DNA of 64,000 nucleotides from SIG455 sp045646385. Lineage in GTDB: Bacteria > Bacillota > Clostridia > UMGS1810. A model generated the notes under the pieces. That model made no database searches. It was given only the letters and a program-made list of their open reading frames with translations, and was not told the DNA's origin. The position numbers and the translations under genes are program-made. The stretch covers positions 1-64,000 of the forward strand of contig JAZRKQ010000025.1 in assembly GCA_045646385.1 (NCBI GenBank). The letters run 5' to 3'. Shown here in pieces: positions 17,311 to 25,761 of the stretch; the stretch's first letter is position 1; each line of letters begins with the position of its first letter.

Positions 17311-18252
17311 TTATATATTAAGACCTTTTATTAAATCCTTAAGAACTTTTGCGCTGTTATGAAGTGCCGCAATTTCCCCATCATTAAGAGGAAGCATAAT
17401 TTTGCTGTGAGCACCTTTATTTCCCACAACATTTAAAAGACTTAAGCACACATCATCAATGCCGTACTCACCGTTTAAAAGTGTTGATACTGTAAGTGTT
17501 GTATCAATACCGCTTAAAAGGCACTGACACACATGGGATACAGACATTGATACTGCATAGAATGTTGCACCCTTGCGCTGAATAACTCTCGCACCTGATT
17601 TGCGCATATAATTTTCAACTTCATCTTTTTTGAATTCAGGATAATCAACTCCTGTTAAAACTGCATTTCTATAACTATCTATCGGAACATTTGAAATGTT
17701 TGCAATAGACCACGGAACAAAAGAACTGTCGCCGTGTTCTCCGAGTACATAGGCATGTACATTCTTCTGATTTACAGAGTAGTATTCGGAAATTCTTGAA
17801 CGAAGTCTTGCAGTATCTAAAATTGTACCTGAACCGATAACACGCTCCTGCGGAAGTCCGGTGTGCTTTAAAAATACATATGTTAAAATATCAACAGGGT
17901 TGCTTACAATTACATATGTAGCCTCAGGTGCAACAGGAACAATTTTATCCGCAATGCTTTTTATAATGTCAACATTGGTCTGTGCAAGATCAAGTCTAGA
18001 CTGTCCTGGCTTTCTTGCCATACCTGATGTAATGACAACAATATCAGAGCCTTTAGCATCATCATATTTCCCCGCATAAATAGTTGCCGGTGAGCAGAAA
18101 GGAACACCTTGCCTTATGTCAAGTGCTTCACCAAGAGATTTTTCTTCATTAACATCAATCATAACAATTTCAGATGCAAGACCCATAATAGTAAGTGTGT
18201 ATGCTATTGTGGAACCTACATTACCAGAACCGATTACTGTAATTTTATTCAT
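17311..18252 (-). CDS. mdh: Malate dehydrogenase of the lactate/malate dehydrogenase family
   Basis: A 313-aa NAD-dependent dehydrogenase with Rossmann start VIGSGNVGSTIA and an Asp (VMIDVNEE) ending the second strand, favouring NADH. The active-site His lies in LGEHGDSS near residue 176. The substrate-discriminating position in the mobile loop reads GMARKPGQSR. Lactate dehydrogenases carry Gln there (QKPGETR) and malate dehydrogenases Arg (RKPG-SR), so I call malate dehydrogenase although overall length and style are also LDH-like. The neighbouring fumarase supports this. Expected reaction: oxaloacetate plus NADH to malate. Confidence 0.75.
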   Translation of the reverse strand: MNKITVIGSGNVGSTIAYTLTIMGLASEIVMIDVNEEKSLGEALDIRQGVPFCSPATIYAGKYDDAKGSDIVVITSGMARKPGQSRLDLAQTNVDIIKSIADKIVPVAPEATYVIVSNPVDILTYVFLKHTGLPQERVIGSGTILDTARLRSRISEYYSVNQKNVHAYVLGEHGDSSFVPWSIANISNVPIDSYRNAVLTGVDYPEFKKDEVENYMRKSGARVIQRKGATFYAVSMSVSHVCQCLLSGIDTTLTVSTLLNGEYGIDDVCLSLLNVVGNKGAHSKIMLPLNDGEIAALHNSAKVLKDLIKGLNI

Positions 18253-18296
18253 AACTAATCCTCACTTTTCAAATTTCTTTTGCTTGATATATTTTT

Positions 18297-19718
18297 TTAC
18301 TTTAAAACAGATACTGAATCTGAAATTGTCTTTTCAAGCGCTTCTCTTCCATATTTATCAACTTCAGCTTTATTCTTTTCACCGTGAGTAAGACATCCTG
18401 CGCCGCCGATACAGCCACCTATGCAAGCCATACCTTCAATAAAGTTAGCGTCCAAAACATTCTTGCTCTTTTTAAGCAGTGCCACTTTACATGCTTCAAT
18501 ACCGTCACATGGAATTGCTTTTAGATCAAAATCAATATTTTGTTCTTTTAAGCCTTGAGCCACTGCATCAGAAAGTCCTCCTGAGCGGGCAAATATTCTT
18601 CCAAAATAAGATGCATTATCCAAAACATCTTCATCCAGTGTTGTAATATCAATGTCTTTACTATCATAAAGTGCCTGCAACTCCTCAAAGGTTAGAACTG
18701 CATCCACATAAGGTTTAACTTCCTCAAGTTGTGCTTCTGCTTTTTTTGCAGTACAGGGACCGATAAATACAATCTTAGAACCCGGATGGGTATCCTTAAT
18801 ATATTTTGCAAGTGTTGCCATGGGTGAAAGGTTATGTGAAATATACTGTACCAAATCAGGAAAAGCAGATTTAACATATGCCACAAATGCAGGACAGCAT
18901 GAACTTGTTAAAAAGCCTTTTTCACTGAGTTCTTTAGATTCAGCCTGTGCAACCATATCTGCACCGAGTGCCGCTTCAACAACAGTGTAAAAGCCAAGTT
19001 CTTTTAAGCCCTTAATTACCTGTCCAAGTTTTGCGTAGGTAAACTGACTTGAAATAGATGGAGCGACCATTGCATAGACCTTATATTTTTTATTTCCATC
19101 GCTGTTTTTTATAAGTTCGATAGCGTCTAGGATATATGACTTATCCATAATCGCACCGAACGGGCATTGATATACACAAGCACCGCAAGCAGTACATTTG
19201 CTGTTGTCAATTGCCGCTGCATTGTCTTCGTTAATGGAAATAGCCTTTATTTTGCAGGCATTTTGACAAGGTCTTTTGCGATTTATGATTGCAGAGAAAG
19301 GACAAACCTTTGCACATTGACCGCACTCAACGCATTTTGATTTATCAATATGTGCTACGTGATTTGAGTCAAAAGTGATTGCGCCCTTTTTGCAGACATC
19401 TTCGCATCGGTGGGCAAGACAACCGCGGCAGGATTCTGTTACAACATATCCCGCAGACGGACATTCATCACATGCAATATCAATAACTTCAATAACATTG
19501 GGATTATCTTTATCTCCGCCCATAACAATTTTAATTCTTTCCTCTAAAATTGCTCTTTCTTTGTACACGCAGCAACGCATGGTAGAGGTTTTACCCGGAA
19601 CAATGATTTTCGGAATTTTCAATACATTTTCAAGCAGAGTATCCTTCCACGCATAGCGCGCAACTTCACGCAGTACTTTATATTTTAAATGTTGTACTTT
19701 TGTGTCAAATTTTCTCAT
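18297..19718 (-). CDS. [FeFe] hydrogenase, group B-like
   Basis: A 473-aa protein. The N-terminal half carries ferredoxin-like motifs, including CVECGQCAKVCP and CTACGACVYQCP, plus further Cys clusters (CDECPSAG, CRGCLAHRCEDVC). The H-cluster domain shows the three loop motifs as TSCCPAF near residue 270, GPCTAKK near 323 and MACIGGCIGG near 432. These are the group B variants and differ from group A (TSCCPxW, MPCxxK). Such enzymes are thought to exchange electrons between ferredoxin and protons; function is less studied than group A. No bifurcating HydB/HydC partners are present nearby. Within this operon it could vent reduced ferredoxin as H2, or use H2. Confidence 0.8.
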   Translation of the reverse strand: MRKFDTKVQHLKYKVLREVARYAWKDTLLENVLKIPKIIVPGKTSTMRCCVYKERAILEERIKIVMGGDKDNPNVIEVIDIACDECPSAGYVVTESCRGCLAHRCEDVCKKGAITFDSNHVAHIDKSKCVECGQCAKVCPFSAIINRKRPCQNACKIKAISINEDNAAAIDNSKCTACGACVYQCPFGAIMDKSYILDAIELIKNSDGNKKYKVYAMVAPSISSQFTYAKLGQVIKGLKELGFYTVVEAALGADMVAQAESKELSEKGFLTSSCCPAFVAYVKSAFPDLVQYISHNLSPMATLAKYIKDTHPGSKIVFIGPCTAKKAEAQLEEVKPYVDAVLTFEELQALYDSKDIDITTLDEDVLDNASYFGRIFARSGGLSDAVAQGLKEQNIDFDLKAIPCDGIEACKVALLKKSKNVLDANFIEGMACIGGCIGGAGCLTHGEKNKAEVDKYGREALEKTISDSVSVLK

Positions 19719-19730
19719 GTTTCACTCTCC

Positions 19731-20903
19731 TTAAAAATAACTTACTTTAATTCTTTTTCCCATCAGGGTAAGGCTCTTAGAAAGTTCCTCAACCAGATTC
19801 ATTTTAATACTGAAATTTATAGGTAAATCAGGGTTTTGATGTGCCGGATTGATTGCACGGCCAACATAGAAATTTATGTCGGTTGCTTCTTCAAACAACA
19901 GCTGACAAATAAGCGAAGCACCGTCACGCTTATAATTCCAATGCTCATACATTTCGTTTTCACCCAAATAGTCTTTTGCATATTCAAGGACTCTGTTTAC
20001 AGTGATAACCCCTTCGGTAACAAGATCAACCCCTTCAAGGTGCGCGATGGGAGGAATATCTGATTTTTCAAAATCAAGACTTGCCCTGAGTGGCTTTTTT
20101 AAATACTTTGCCGCAATAGAGGAGGTAGTGCCTCCACAAATGATATGCTTGCCTTCTTTTGAGAAGAAAAGGGACATCATTCTGTCACAGTCATCTCTGT
20201 TTGAAGGCGGGCCAAACAAAATATTCATAGGTTCTCTTTTTCTAATTTTTACAACACACGCTGTTGCATCGTCACCGGGCTTATTTCCGTACAGTCTTTC
20301 ACATTCATCAACCAGAAGGGTTGAAAGATTTTTTGCGGTAAGACCGGATACCGACATGGTTTCCATAAACTCAATAATATCTTCGTGTTTCCATCCAAAG
20401 TTGTATGCTATACCTATTCCGGCGTGCGGACAACCATCACTCATAGCAATAAAGATGTCATTTTCCTGAACGTGGATTTCGCTTTTAAATATCTTTTTCC
20501 CACCAATATTCATTTCTGTCTTTGGATAATCGTAATTCTTGTTATCCCGCAATATAATCACCTGCGGGTTATCATACTGAATAATCTCAACCATCTCGTT
20601 ATTAATAATCTGCATAATTGTAAAGGTAGAATATGCAACTCCTCTGACCGAGCACACAGGAAGCGTTGCGGCAATCGTTTCCACACATTCTTCAACAGGC
20701 AACCCCTCTGCCATCATCGTTGAAATGATTTTTGAAGTAAGGGTTGACAATATGCTTGCTTTAACACCGCTTCCAAGACCGTCGGCAAGGACAATTACAG
20801 TTGAATTCTCATTTTGTTCAATAATATCTACATGGTCACCGCAAAGTTGCTCACCATAATGATTAATACTTTTCCAGCCGATATCTGCACATAAATCATT
20901 CAT
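19731..20903 (-). CDS. SpoIIE-type PP2C serine/threonine phosphatase
   Basis: A 390-aa protein. The first roughly 220 residues are a SpoIIE/PP2C domain with metal-binding VLADGLGSG, AMSDGCPHAG and PGDDATACVV. The C-terminal 170 residues (from about FGPPSNRDD) form a second domain also seen in phosphatases that sit beside sensory [FeFe] hydrogenases. It overlaps the hydrogenase-PAS gene by 8 bases, so the two are likely a sensor-output pair. It is not SpoIIE itself, which has many N-terminal membrane segments that are lacking here. The phosphoprotein target is unknown. Confidence 0.75.
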   Translation of the reverse strand: MNDLCADIGWKSINHYGEQLCGDHVDIIEQNENSTVIVLADGLGSGVKASILSTLTSKIISTMMAEGLPVEECVETIAATLPVCSVRGVAYSTFTIMQIINNEMVEIIQYDNPQVIILRDNKNYDYPKTEMNIGGKKIFKSEIHVQENDIFIAMSDGCPHAGIGIAYNFGWKHEDIIEFMETMSVSGLTAKNLSTLLVDECERLYGNKPGDDATACVVKIRKREPMNILFGPPSNRDDCDRMMSLFFSKEGKHIICGGTTSSIAAKYLKKPLRASLDFEKSDIPPIAHLEGVDLVTEGVITVNRVLEYAKDYLGENEMYEHWNYKRDGASLICQLLFEEATDINFYVGRAINPAHQNPDLPINFSIKMNLVEELSKSLTLMGKRIKVSYF

Positions 20904-22584
20904 CTTGTATAGACTCCTTTAACTTGGAAAGTGCAATTTTGGTTTCTGCGGCAGTTTCTCCAAGAAGTGATGCAATTTCCTGAACGATTCTCATCTGCTT
21001 ATCTACAACCTTATCTGCAACTTCTATTGTCTGACGGGTGATTTTTTCTTTCTTTTCACGCTCGGTCTCTTCATCGGTAACATCACGCATAATGCCAACT
21101 AAAAGACGAGATTCTTTATCATATACTACAGATTGTTCAACATAACGCCTGTATTCTGCAAGATACACTCTTTCACCGCGTATATCTTTTCCGGTTCTTA
21201 AAACCTCTGCAAATAGTTTCGGATCAAGAACTCTAATGATGCTTTCGCCCAAAACATCCGAGTTTGAACGGATATTCATCATATTTCGTGCAGATTCATT
21301 TATCTGCTGCACCTCTAATTTCTCATTAAGAACTATAAGACCGTTCGGTGTATTTTTAACAATAGTGTCTGAAAAACTTTCTGTCTTATCTTTTAAGAAT
21401 GGCAAGCACATAGAAATCTCTGCCTTACCCTGACAAATGGCAATAGCCTTCTCACGGCAGGAGTTGTATCCGCAAGATCCACAGTTGAGTTCATCAGATG
21501 GTTTGAATTTGCCCATTTCTCTCAAAACAGCAAATATTTCTGTTTCGCTTGGCATTGCAAGTTTATGTTCTATATATTCAAACTGTTTTTTAAGTTCAAC
21601 TGATTTTGGCTTGGAAACCTCAAAATCATCTTTTCCTGCGTAATTAGCAATCGTTATATAATCTTTAACAGGAGCGGTTCTGTGATATTTTTCCATAACA
21701 GGACCACCGATACAACTTCCTACGCATGCAGACATTTCTATAAAGCACTTGTGTATTTTTCCGTTTTCTATATCACGAAGAGCATCAATACAATTCTGCA
21801 CGCCGTCAAGGGCTATATAGTTGTATCCGGGAGCATCAAGAGACATTGTTTTCAAAATTCCTCCTGTTGTGGGGAAGAATCTTGCGCGGCTCTGAGCATT
21901 CAAATCCATTTCCTGTTTCAATTCTATATTCTCTTCCTTAAGCCAGTTTGACAGTTCTTCAAATGTTAAAACCGCATCAACAATACCTTCATAATGTTCG
22001 GCTTCATCTTTTTTCGCTACACACGGACCAACAAATACCGTCTTTGCATTTGGGTATCTTTTCTTTATATCGAGGCAGTGTGCCTGCATCGGAGAAATAA
22101 CGTCTGCTAAATATTCAAGTTCTGCCGGAAAATATTTTTGTATAAGCAAATTGATAGAATGACAGCAGGAAGAAATGATAATGTCCCTATCATCCTCACG
22201 GAGCATTCTTTCATACTCATTTTTAACTATTGTTGCACCAATGGCAGTTTCTTCGACATCATAAAAGCCGATTTTTTTAAGAGCATCTCTCATTGATTCA
22301 ATTCCAACACCCTCATAATTCGCAACAAAAGACGGTGCCAAGCTTACAATAACTGGTTCACCGCCTTGTAATAAGACTTTTACTTTTTCAGTTTCATCAA
22401 CAATCTGCTTTGCATTCTGAGGGCATACAACAAAGCACTGTCCGCATAGAATACATTCGTTTCCAATAATATGCGCCTGATTCCCTGAAAATCGTATTGA
22501 TTTAACAGGGCAATGACGAATACACTTGTAGCAGTTTTTGCAGTTTGATTTTTTTAATGTTAAACAATTTGGCATATTCGTCAC
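20896..22584 (-). CDS. Sensory-type [FeFe] hydrogenase with PAS domain (HydS-like)
   Basis: A 562-aa protein. It opens with two ferredoxin motifs (CKNCYKCIRHCP, CILCGQCFVVCP). The H-cluster domain follows with loops ISSCCHS near residue 137, GPCVAKK near 187 and SACVGSCIGG near 283. Next come a CGSCGYNSCREKA iron-sulfur motif near 367 and a PAS-like domain (NGLIVLNEKLEVQQINESA near 405) ending in a coiled coil. Loop changes such as SCCHS in place of SCCP, together with the PAS domain, are the marks of group C putative H2-sensing hydrogenases. Output is probably through the adjacent PP2C phosphatase. It overlaps both neighbours, so it is co-transcribed. Sensing rather than catalysis is inference from the family. 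Confidence 0.8.
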   Translation of the reverse strand: MTNMPNCLTLKKSNCKNCYKCIRHCPVKSIRFSGNQAHIIGNECILCGQCFVVCPQNAKQIVDETEKVKVLLQGGEPVIVSLAPSFVANYEGVGIESMRDALKKIGFYDVEETAIGATIVKNEYERMLREDDRDIIISSCCHSINLLIQKYFPAELEYLADVISPMQAHCLDIKKRYPNAKTVFVGPCVAKKDEAEHYEGIVDAVLTFEELSNWLKEENIELKQEMDLNAQSRARFFPTTGGILKTMSLDAPGYNYIALDGVQNCIDALRDIENGKIHKCFIEMSACVGSCIGGPVMEKYHRTAPVKDYITIANYAGKDDFEVSKPKSVELKKQFEYIEHKLAMPSETEIFAVLREMGKFKPSDELNCGSCGYNSCREKAIAICQGKAEISMCLPFLKDKTESFSDTIVKNTPNGLIVLNEKLEVQQINESARNMMNIRSNSDVLGESIIRVLDPKLFAEVLRTGKDIRGERVYLAEYRRYVEQSVVYDKESRLLVGIMRDVTDEETEREKKEKITRQTIEVADKVVDKQMRIVQEIASLLGETAAETKIALSKLKESIQDE

Positions 22585-22841
22585 ATGCTTTTATTTTTAA
22601 TTACTGACAATATATTTTCTTCAAAAAATTCTTTAAAATTATTACGGTTAATTCCCGTATGTACCGTGTCATTCACCTGAATGGTTACTCCAAGGCGATT
22701 ACATTCACCGATACAAAAGCTTCCGGCAAGAGTAACTTCATCCTGAAGGTTATTTTCTTCAACTGCTTTGGTGAGCAACTCAACTATTTCGGGGGAACCT
22801 TTTATATGGCATGAACTTCCTACGCATATTTGAACTAACAT
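22581..22841 (-). CDS. Thioredoxin-like [2Fe-2S] ferredoxin
   Basis: An 86-aa protein of the NuoE/HydC C-terminal type. Cysteines lie in QICVGSSCHIKG at the N-terminus and SFCIGECNRLG in the middle, the pattern that binds one [2Fe-2S] cluster in a thioredoxin fold. It is a close paralogue of the next gene, which it follows after 4 bases, and it overlaps the HydS-like gene by 4 bases. It probably feeds or receives electrons for the hydrogenase sensor. Confidence 0.8.
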   Translation of the reverse strand: MLVQICVGSSCHIKGSPEIVELLTKAVEENNLQDEVTLAGSFCIGECNRLGVTIQVNDTVHTGINRNNFKEFFEENILSVIKNKSM

Positions 22842-22845
22842 ATTT

Positions 22846-23085
22846 TCACACCTTTTTAACTATTTCATTTTTAAAAAATTCATTAACATTTGCAGGAGTA
22901 ACCGAATGGAACTCTTCATCAACAGTTACACATACCCCTTGCTGACATTTACCCAGACAAAAGGTACCGCTAAGTTCCACCTTATCTCCAAGATTGTTTT
23001 CATTTATAAGATTCTGAAGCACTTCAACAACCTGGCGCGAACCCTTGATATGGCACGAACTACCAATACAAACTGTTACTTTCAT
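22846..23085 (-). CDS. Thioredoxin-like [2Fe-2S] ferredoxin, first gene of the operon
   Basis: 79 aa from ATG 23083-23085, in agreement with the paralogue's start; the frame extends to 23124, but those 13 extra residues have no counterpart and the AAAGGA ribosome binding site lies between the two candidate starts. Cluster cysteines are in TVCIGSSCHIKG and TFCLGKCQQG. The tandem pair arose by duplication. It is the promoter-proximal gene of the roughly 16-kb redox operon; the leader is about 95 nt. Confidence 0.8.
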   Translation of the reverse strand: MKVTVCIGSSCHIKGSRQVVEVLQNLINENNLGDKVELSGTFCLGKCQQGVCVTVDEEFHSVTPANVNEFFKNEIVKKV

Positions 23086-23185
23086 TTTATATTCAATCCT
23101 TTCATATATTGGGCTTGATTTCAATGATAATACAATACCCCCGATTGTAATTTTATTGTATCACCAACAATGTCAAAAATCAATG

Positions 23186-23214
23186 ATTATCTACAATTTT
23201 CATCACATTGACAA
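23186..23214 (-). promoter_or_regulatory. Promoter of the redox operon
   Basis: On the minus strand, TTGTCA (23209-23214) and GATAAT (23186-23191) are separated by 17 nt. The transcript would start near 23179 and read all 16 genes down to 7155; gaps between genes never exceed about 45 bases and no internal terminator was seen. Confidence 0.6.
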
Positions 23215-23225
23215 ATATTTCACAA
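23208..23225. promoter_or_regulatory. Rex-like operator
   Basis: TTGACAAATATTTCACAA matches the Rex consensus TTGTGAA-N4-TTCACAA at 16 of 18 positions if the centre is ATAT-like; only two bases of one arm deviate. It overlaps the -35 of the operon promoter, the position expected for NADH-responsive repression by Rex. Rex itself is not encoded in the window. Confidence 0.55.
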
Positions 23226-23305
23226 TTTCATTTGTAAAATATGTTTATTTTTTTGTGCACCAATATTCTACGTTTATTTAAAGACCTCCTGAGTTTTCTT
23301 ATATG

Positions 23306-23338
23306 AAAAAGGATAGAATTTTTAACTCTATCCTTTTA
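23306..23338 (-). terminator. Terminator downstream of metA
   Basis: An 11-bp stem (AAAAGGATAGA with TCTATCCTTTT) and T-rich flanks on both strands, about 90 bases after the metA stop. The 23339-23425 stretch holds no gene. Confidence 0.75.
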
Positions 23339-23425
23339 ATACAATTAAATATATGTTATGTTCTGCTTTTGCATATTTGTTTTGATACAAAAAAATCTCA
23401 CAAACCGTTCAAAACAAGGGTTTTA

Positions 23426-24343
23426 TTACTTAACCTTATTGATGTCGTACGGAGTACTCTGGTACACGTAATAATTCAACCAGTTTGAGAAAAGGAGATT
23501 TGCATGTGAACGCCATCTCACTTTTGGTGTTTTTGTATAATCATCATTCGGGTAATAATTTACAGGTACATCAATAGGCAGACCTGCATCTAAATCCCTT
23601 ATATATTCTTTATGAAGAGTATCGGCATCATATTCCGAATGACCGGTAACAAAAATATTTCTTCTGTCTTTACTTGCAACTATATAAAGTCCTGCCTCAT
23701 CAGATTCGGCAAGTATGTGTAATTCGGGCACCTTCTCAACATCTTCACGACGAATTTCCGTATGACGTGAATGAGGTGCATAGAAATAATCATCAAATCC
23801 ACGCAAAAGTTTGCTTTTTTTACGCATAACTTTATGCTCAAAAATACCGAACATCTTTTTGTCAAGCGGATATTTAGGTATTCCATAATGATAATGAAGC
23901 CCTGCTTGCGCAGCCCAGCAAATATGCAGTACACTCGTAACATTTTGCTGTGTCCAATCCATTATCTCTTTAAGTTCTTCCCAGTAATTCACATCTTCAA
24001 ATTCCATTTTTTCAACAGGAGCGCCCGTTATAATCATACCGTCATATTTGTTGGCTCTAATCTCGTCAAACCCCTTATAAAATGCCTGAAGATGTTCAGC
24101 AGGTGTATTTTTTGATTTATGAGTTTTCATATGCAAAAAATCAATCTCTATCTGCAAAGGAGTATTACCCAACAGGCGAAGAAGTTGAGTTTCTGTAACA
24201 ATTTTAGTAGGCATTATATTTAAAATAACAAGTTTAAGAGGGCGGATATCCTGTTTTAAGGCTTTTTTCTCCGTCATAACAAATATGTTTTCGCCGCTTA
24301 AGATTTTTGTGGCGGGAAGTTTATCAGGTATTTTAATAGGCAT
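23426..24343 (-). CDS. metA: Homoserine O-acyltransferase MetA (probably acetyl-transferring)
   Basis: A 305-aa protein acting in methionine synthesis by activating homoserine at its hydroxyl. The nucleophile region is HICWAAQAGLHY near residue 142 (Cys) and the conserved segment VTGHSEYD near 235 carries the catalytic His. The acyl-CoA-selecting position after ITGAP reads VEKMEF with Glu. MetA enzymes with Glu there use acetyl-CoA and those with Gly use succinyl-CoA, so O-acetylhomoserine is the predicted product despite the common 'succinyltransferase' name. It lies one base after cca and is co-transcribed with it; no S-box riboswitch precedes it. Confidence 0.9.
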   Translation of the reverse strand: MPIKIPDKLPATKILSGENIFVMTEKKALKQDIRPLKLVILNIMPTKIVTETQLLRLLGNTPLQIEIDFLHMKTHKSKNTPAEHLQAFYKGFDEIRANKYDGMIITGAPVEKMEFEDVNYWEELKEIMDWTQQNVTSVLHICWAAQAGLHYHYGIPKYPLDKKMFGIFEHKVMRKKSKLLRGFDDYFYAPHSRHTEIRREDVEKVPELHILAESDEAGLYIVASKDRRNIFVTGHSEYDADTLHKEYIRDLDAGLPIDVPVNYYPNDDYTKTPKVRWRSHANLLFSNWLNYYVYQSTPYDINKVK

Positions 24344-24344
24344 T

Positions 24345-25664
24345 TTAACCTCTCCTGTCGATAAGATTTAAAAGAGTTTCTTTAGTATTAAGCAAAGGAT
24401 TTTCTATAACTGCCTTTTGCAGTTTGGTGAGCATTTTACCTATTGCGTTTCCGGAAATTCCGTGTTCCATTAAATCGTTTCCGTTTATAGCAAGATGTTT
24501 TGTAAGATACGGTTCTCCCGATGCGATTATATCTTCAAATACGCTGGTAATTTCTTCAAGATTAGAAAGTTTTGCAGGCATTGTACTCTCACTCTGTGCC
24601 ATAGCATCTGCCATTTGAACGCACAGTAAATCAGCAAAATATTCGGTACCGATTTCCGAAAGCAATTTTTTAATCACAACTCTATCAGCACCAAATCTGA
24701 AATCATGATACTTTATCATAGTTTTAATGCACGACTTTTCCGCATTGGAAAATTTAAGTTTTGAAAAAATCCGTTCAGCAATATTAAGGCTCATCTGCTC
24801 ATGACCTTTAAAATGGTCACCATCGGCATCGGTAGAGCGTGTAAAAGGCTTGCCCATATCGTGCATAAGCATCGCCCAGCGAAGCGATAATTTTTTCGGC
24901 GCAACTGAAACACTTTTTAAAATATGATCGCCCACGTTATACGAATGGTGTATATTGTTTTGCTCTGTATCAAAGCATCTTGCAAGTTGAGGAAAAATCT
25001 CACGCAGAAGAGGCATTGATTTTTTTAGCATATATACATTGTCGCCCATCAGGGCTTTGTCCATCTCCTGCTTGATTCGCTCGCCGCTTACATATAAAAT
25101 AAGCGATGATTTACGTTCAATTGATTTTAAAATTTCATCGTCAATAGTAAAACCTGTACTGCAGGCAAAACGAATTGCCCGAAGCATACGCAGAGCGTCT
25201 TCTTCAAAGCGTTTGTCCGCCTCACCGACTGTTCGTATAAACTTATTTTCAATATCTTCAATGCCGCCGAAATAATCAAGTATATTACCATTTTCATCAC
25301 ACGCAAGAGCATTCATAGTAAAATCACGTCGGCTAAGGTCACTTTTTAAATCTTTGGAAAACTCAACTGTTTTAGGTCTGCGATGGTCTTCATAAACACC
25401 ATCTACCCTGTATGTGGTAACCTCAACTACGGCTCCGCCTTCAACTACAGTTACTGTTCCGTGTTTAAGGCCTGTATCAATAGTTTTCGCAAAAATATCT
25501 TTTATCTGTTCCGGCAAGGCGTCGGTTGTAATATCATAATCGCTGATATCTCTGCCAAGGAGAAAATCGCGCACGGCTCCGCCCACCACATAAGCCTCAA
25601 AGCCTTTGGCGGTAATGGAGGATAATATATTTTTAATATTATCGGGCAATGTCATTTTTTTCAT
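24345..25664 (-). CDS. cca: CCA tRNA nucleotidyltransferase
   Basis: A 439-aa class II enzyme that adds or repairs the 3' CCA end of tRNAs. The nucleotidyltransferase head has VVGGAVRDFLLGRDISDYDITT near residue 21-42 with the catalytic Asp pair, and SRRDFTMNALA near 110. A C-terminal HD-type domain (LMHDMGKP, HEQMS) follows. It is needed here because the tRNA-Leu gene in this window does not encode CCA. First gene of a cca-metA operon with its own promoter. Confidence 0.92.
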   Translation of the reverse strand: MKKMTLPDNIKNILSSITAKGFEAYVVGGAVRDFLLGRDISDYDITTDALPEQIKDIFAKTIDTGLKHGTVTVVEGGAVVEVTTYRVDGVYEDHRRPKTVEFSKDLKSDLSRRDFTMNALACDENGNILDYFGGIEDIENKFIRTVGEADKRFEEDALRMLRAIRFACSTGFTIDDEILKSIERKSSLILYVSGERIKQEMDKALMGDNVYMLKKSMPLLREIFPQLARCFDTEQNNIHHSYNVGDHILKSVSVAPKKLSLRWAMLMHDMGKPFTRSTDADGDHFKGHEQMSLNIAERIFSKLKFSNAEKSCIKTMIKYHDFRFGADRVVIKKLLSEIGTEYFADLLCVQMADAMAQSESTMPAKLSNLEEITSVFEDIIASGEPYLTKHLAINGNDLMEHGISGNAIGKMLTKLQKAVIENPLLNTKETLLNLIDRRG

Positions 25665-25699
25665 AAGTTTCTCCTTTTACATATCTATCAACTTATTAT

Positions 25700-25728
25700 A
25701 TTATACAATTAGCGTGTCGAAAAATCAA
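25700..25728 (-). promoter_or_regulatory. Promoter of cca-metA, overlapping the lepB terminator
   Basis: TTGATT (25723-25728), 17-nt spacer, TATAAT (25700-25705). The -35 lies in the loop and arm of the lepB terminator hairpin. Confidence 0.6.
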
Positions 25729-25738
25729 CACGCTAATT
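25707..25738 (-). terminator. Terminator of lepB
   Basis: An 11-bp stem (AATTAGCGTGT with ACACGCTAATT), about 25 bases past the lepB stop. Confidence 0.7.
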
Positions 25739-25761
25739 CATTTTAATTTTATTTTTTTGTA

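Noticed and set aside
18297..22841. Trimeric bifurcating HydABC hydrogenase
   Set aside because: No NuoF-like HydB is present, the 80-aa proteins are single thioredoxin-like [2Fe-2S] units, and the hydrogenase loops are of group B and sensory types, not group A.
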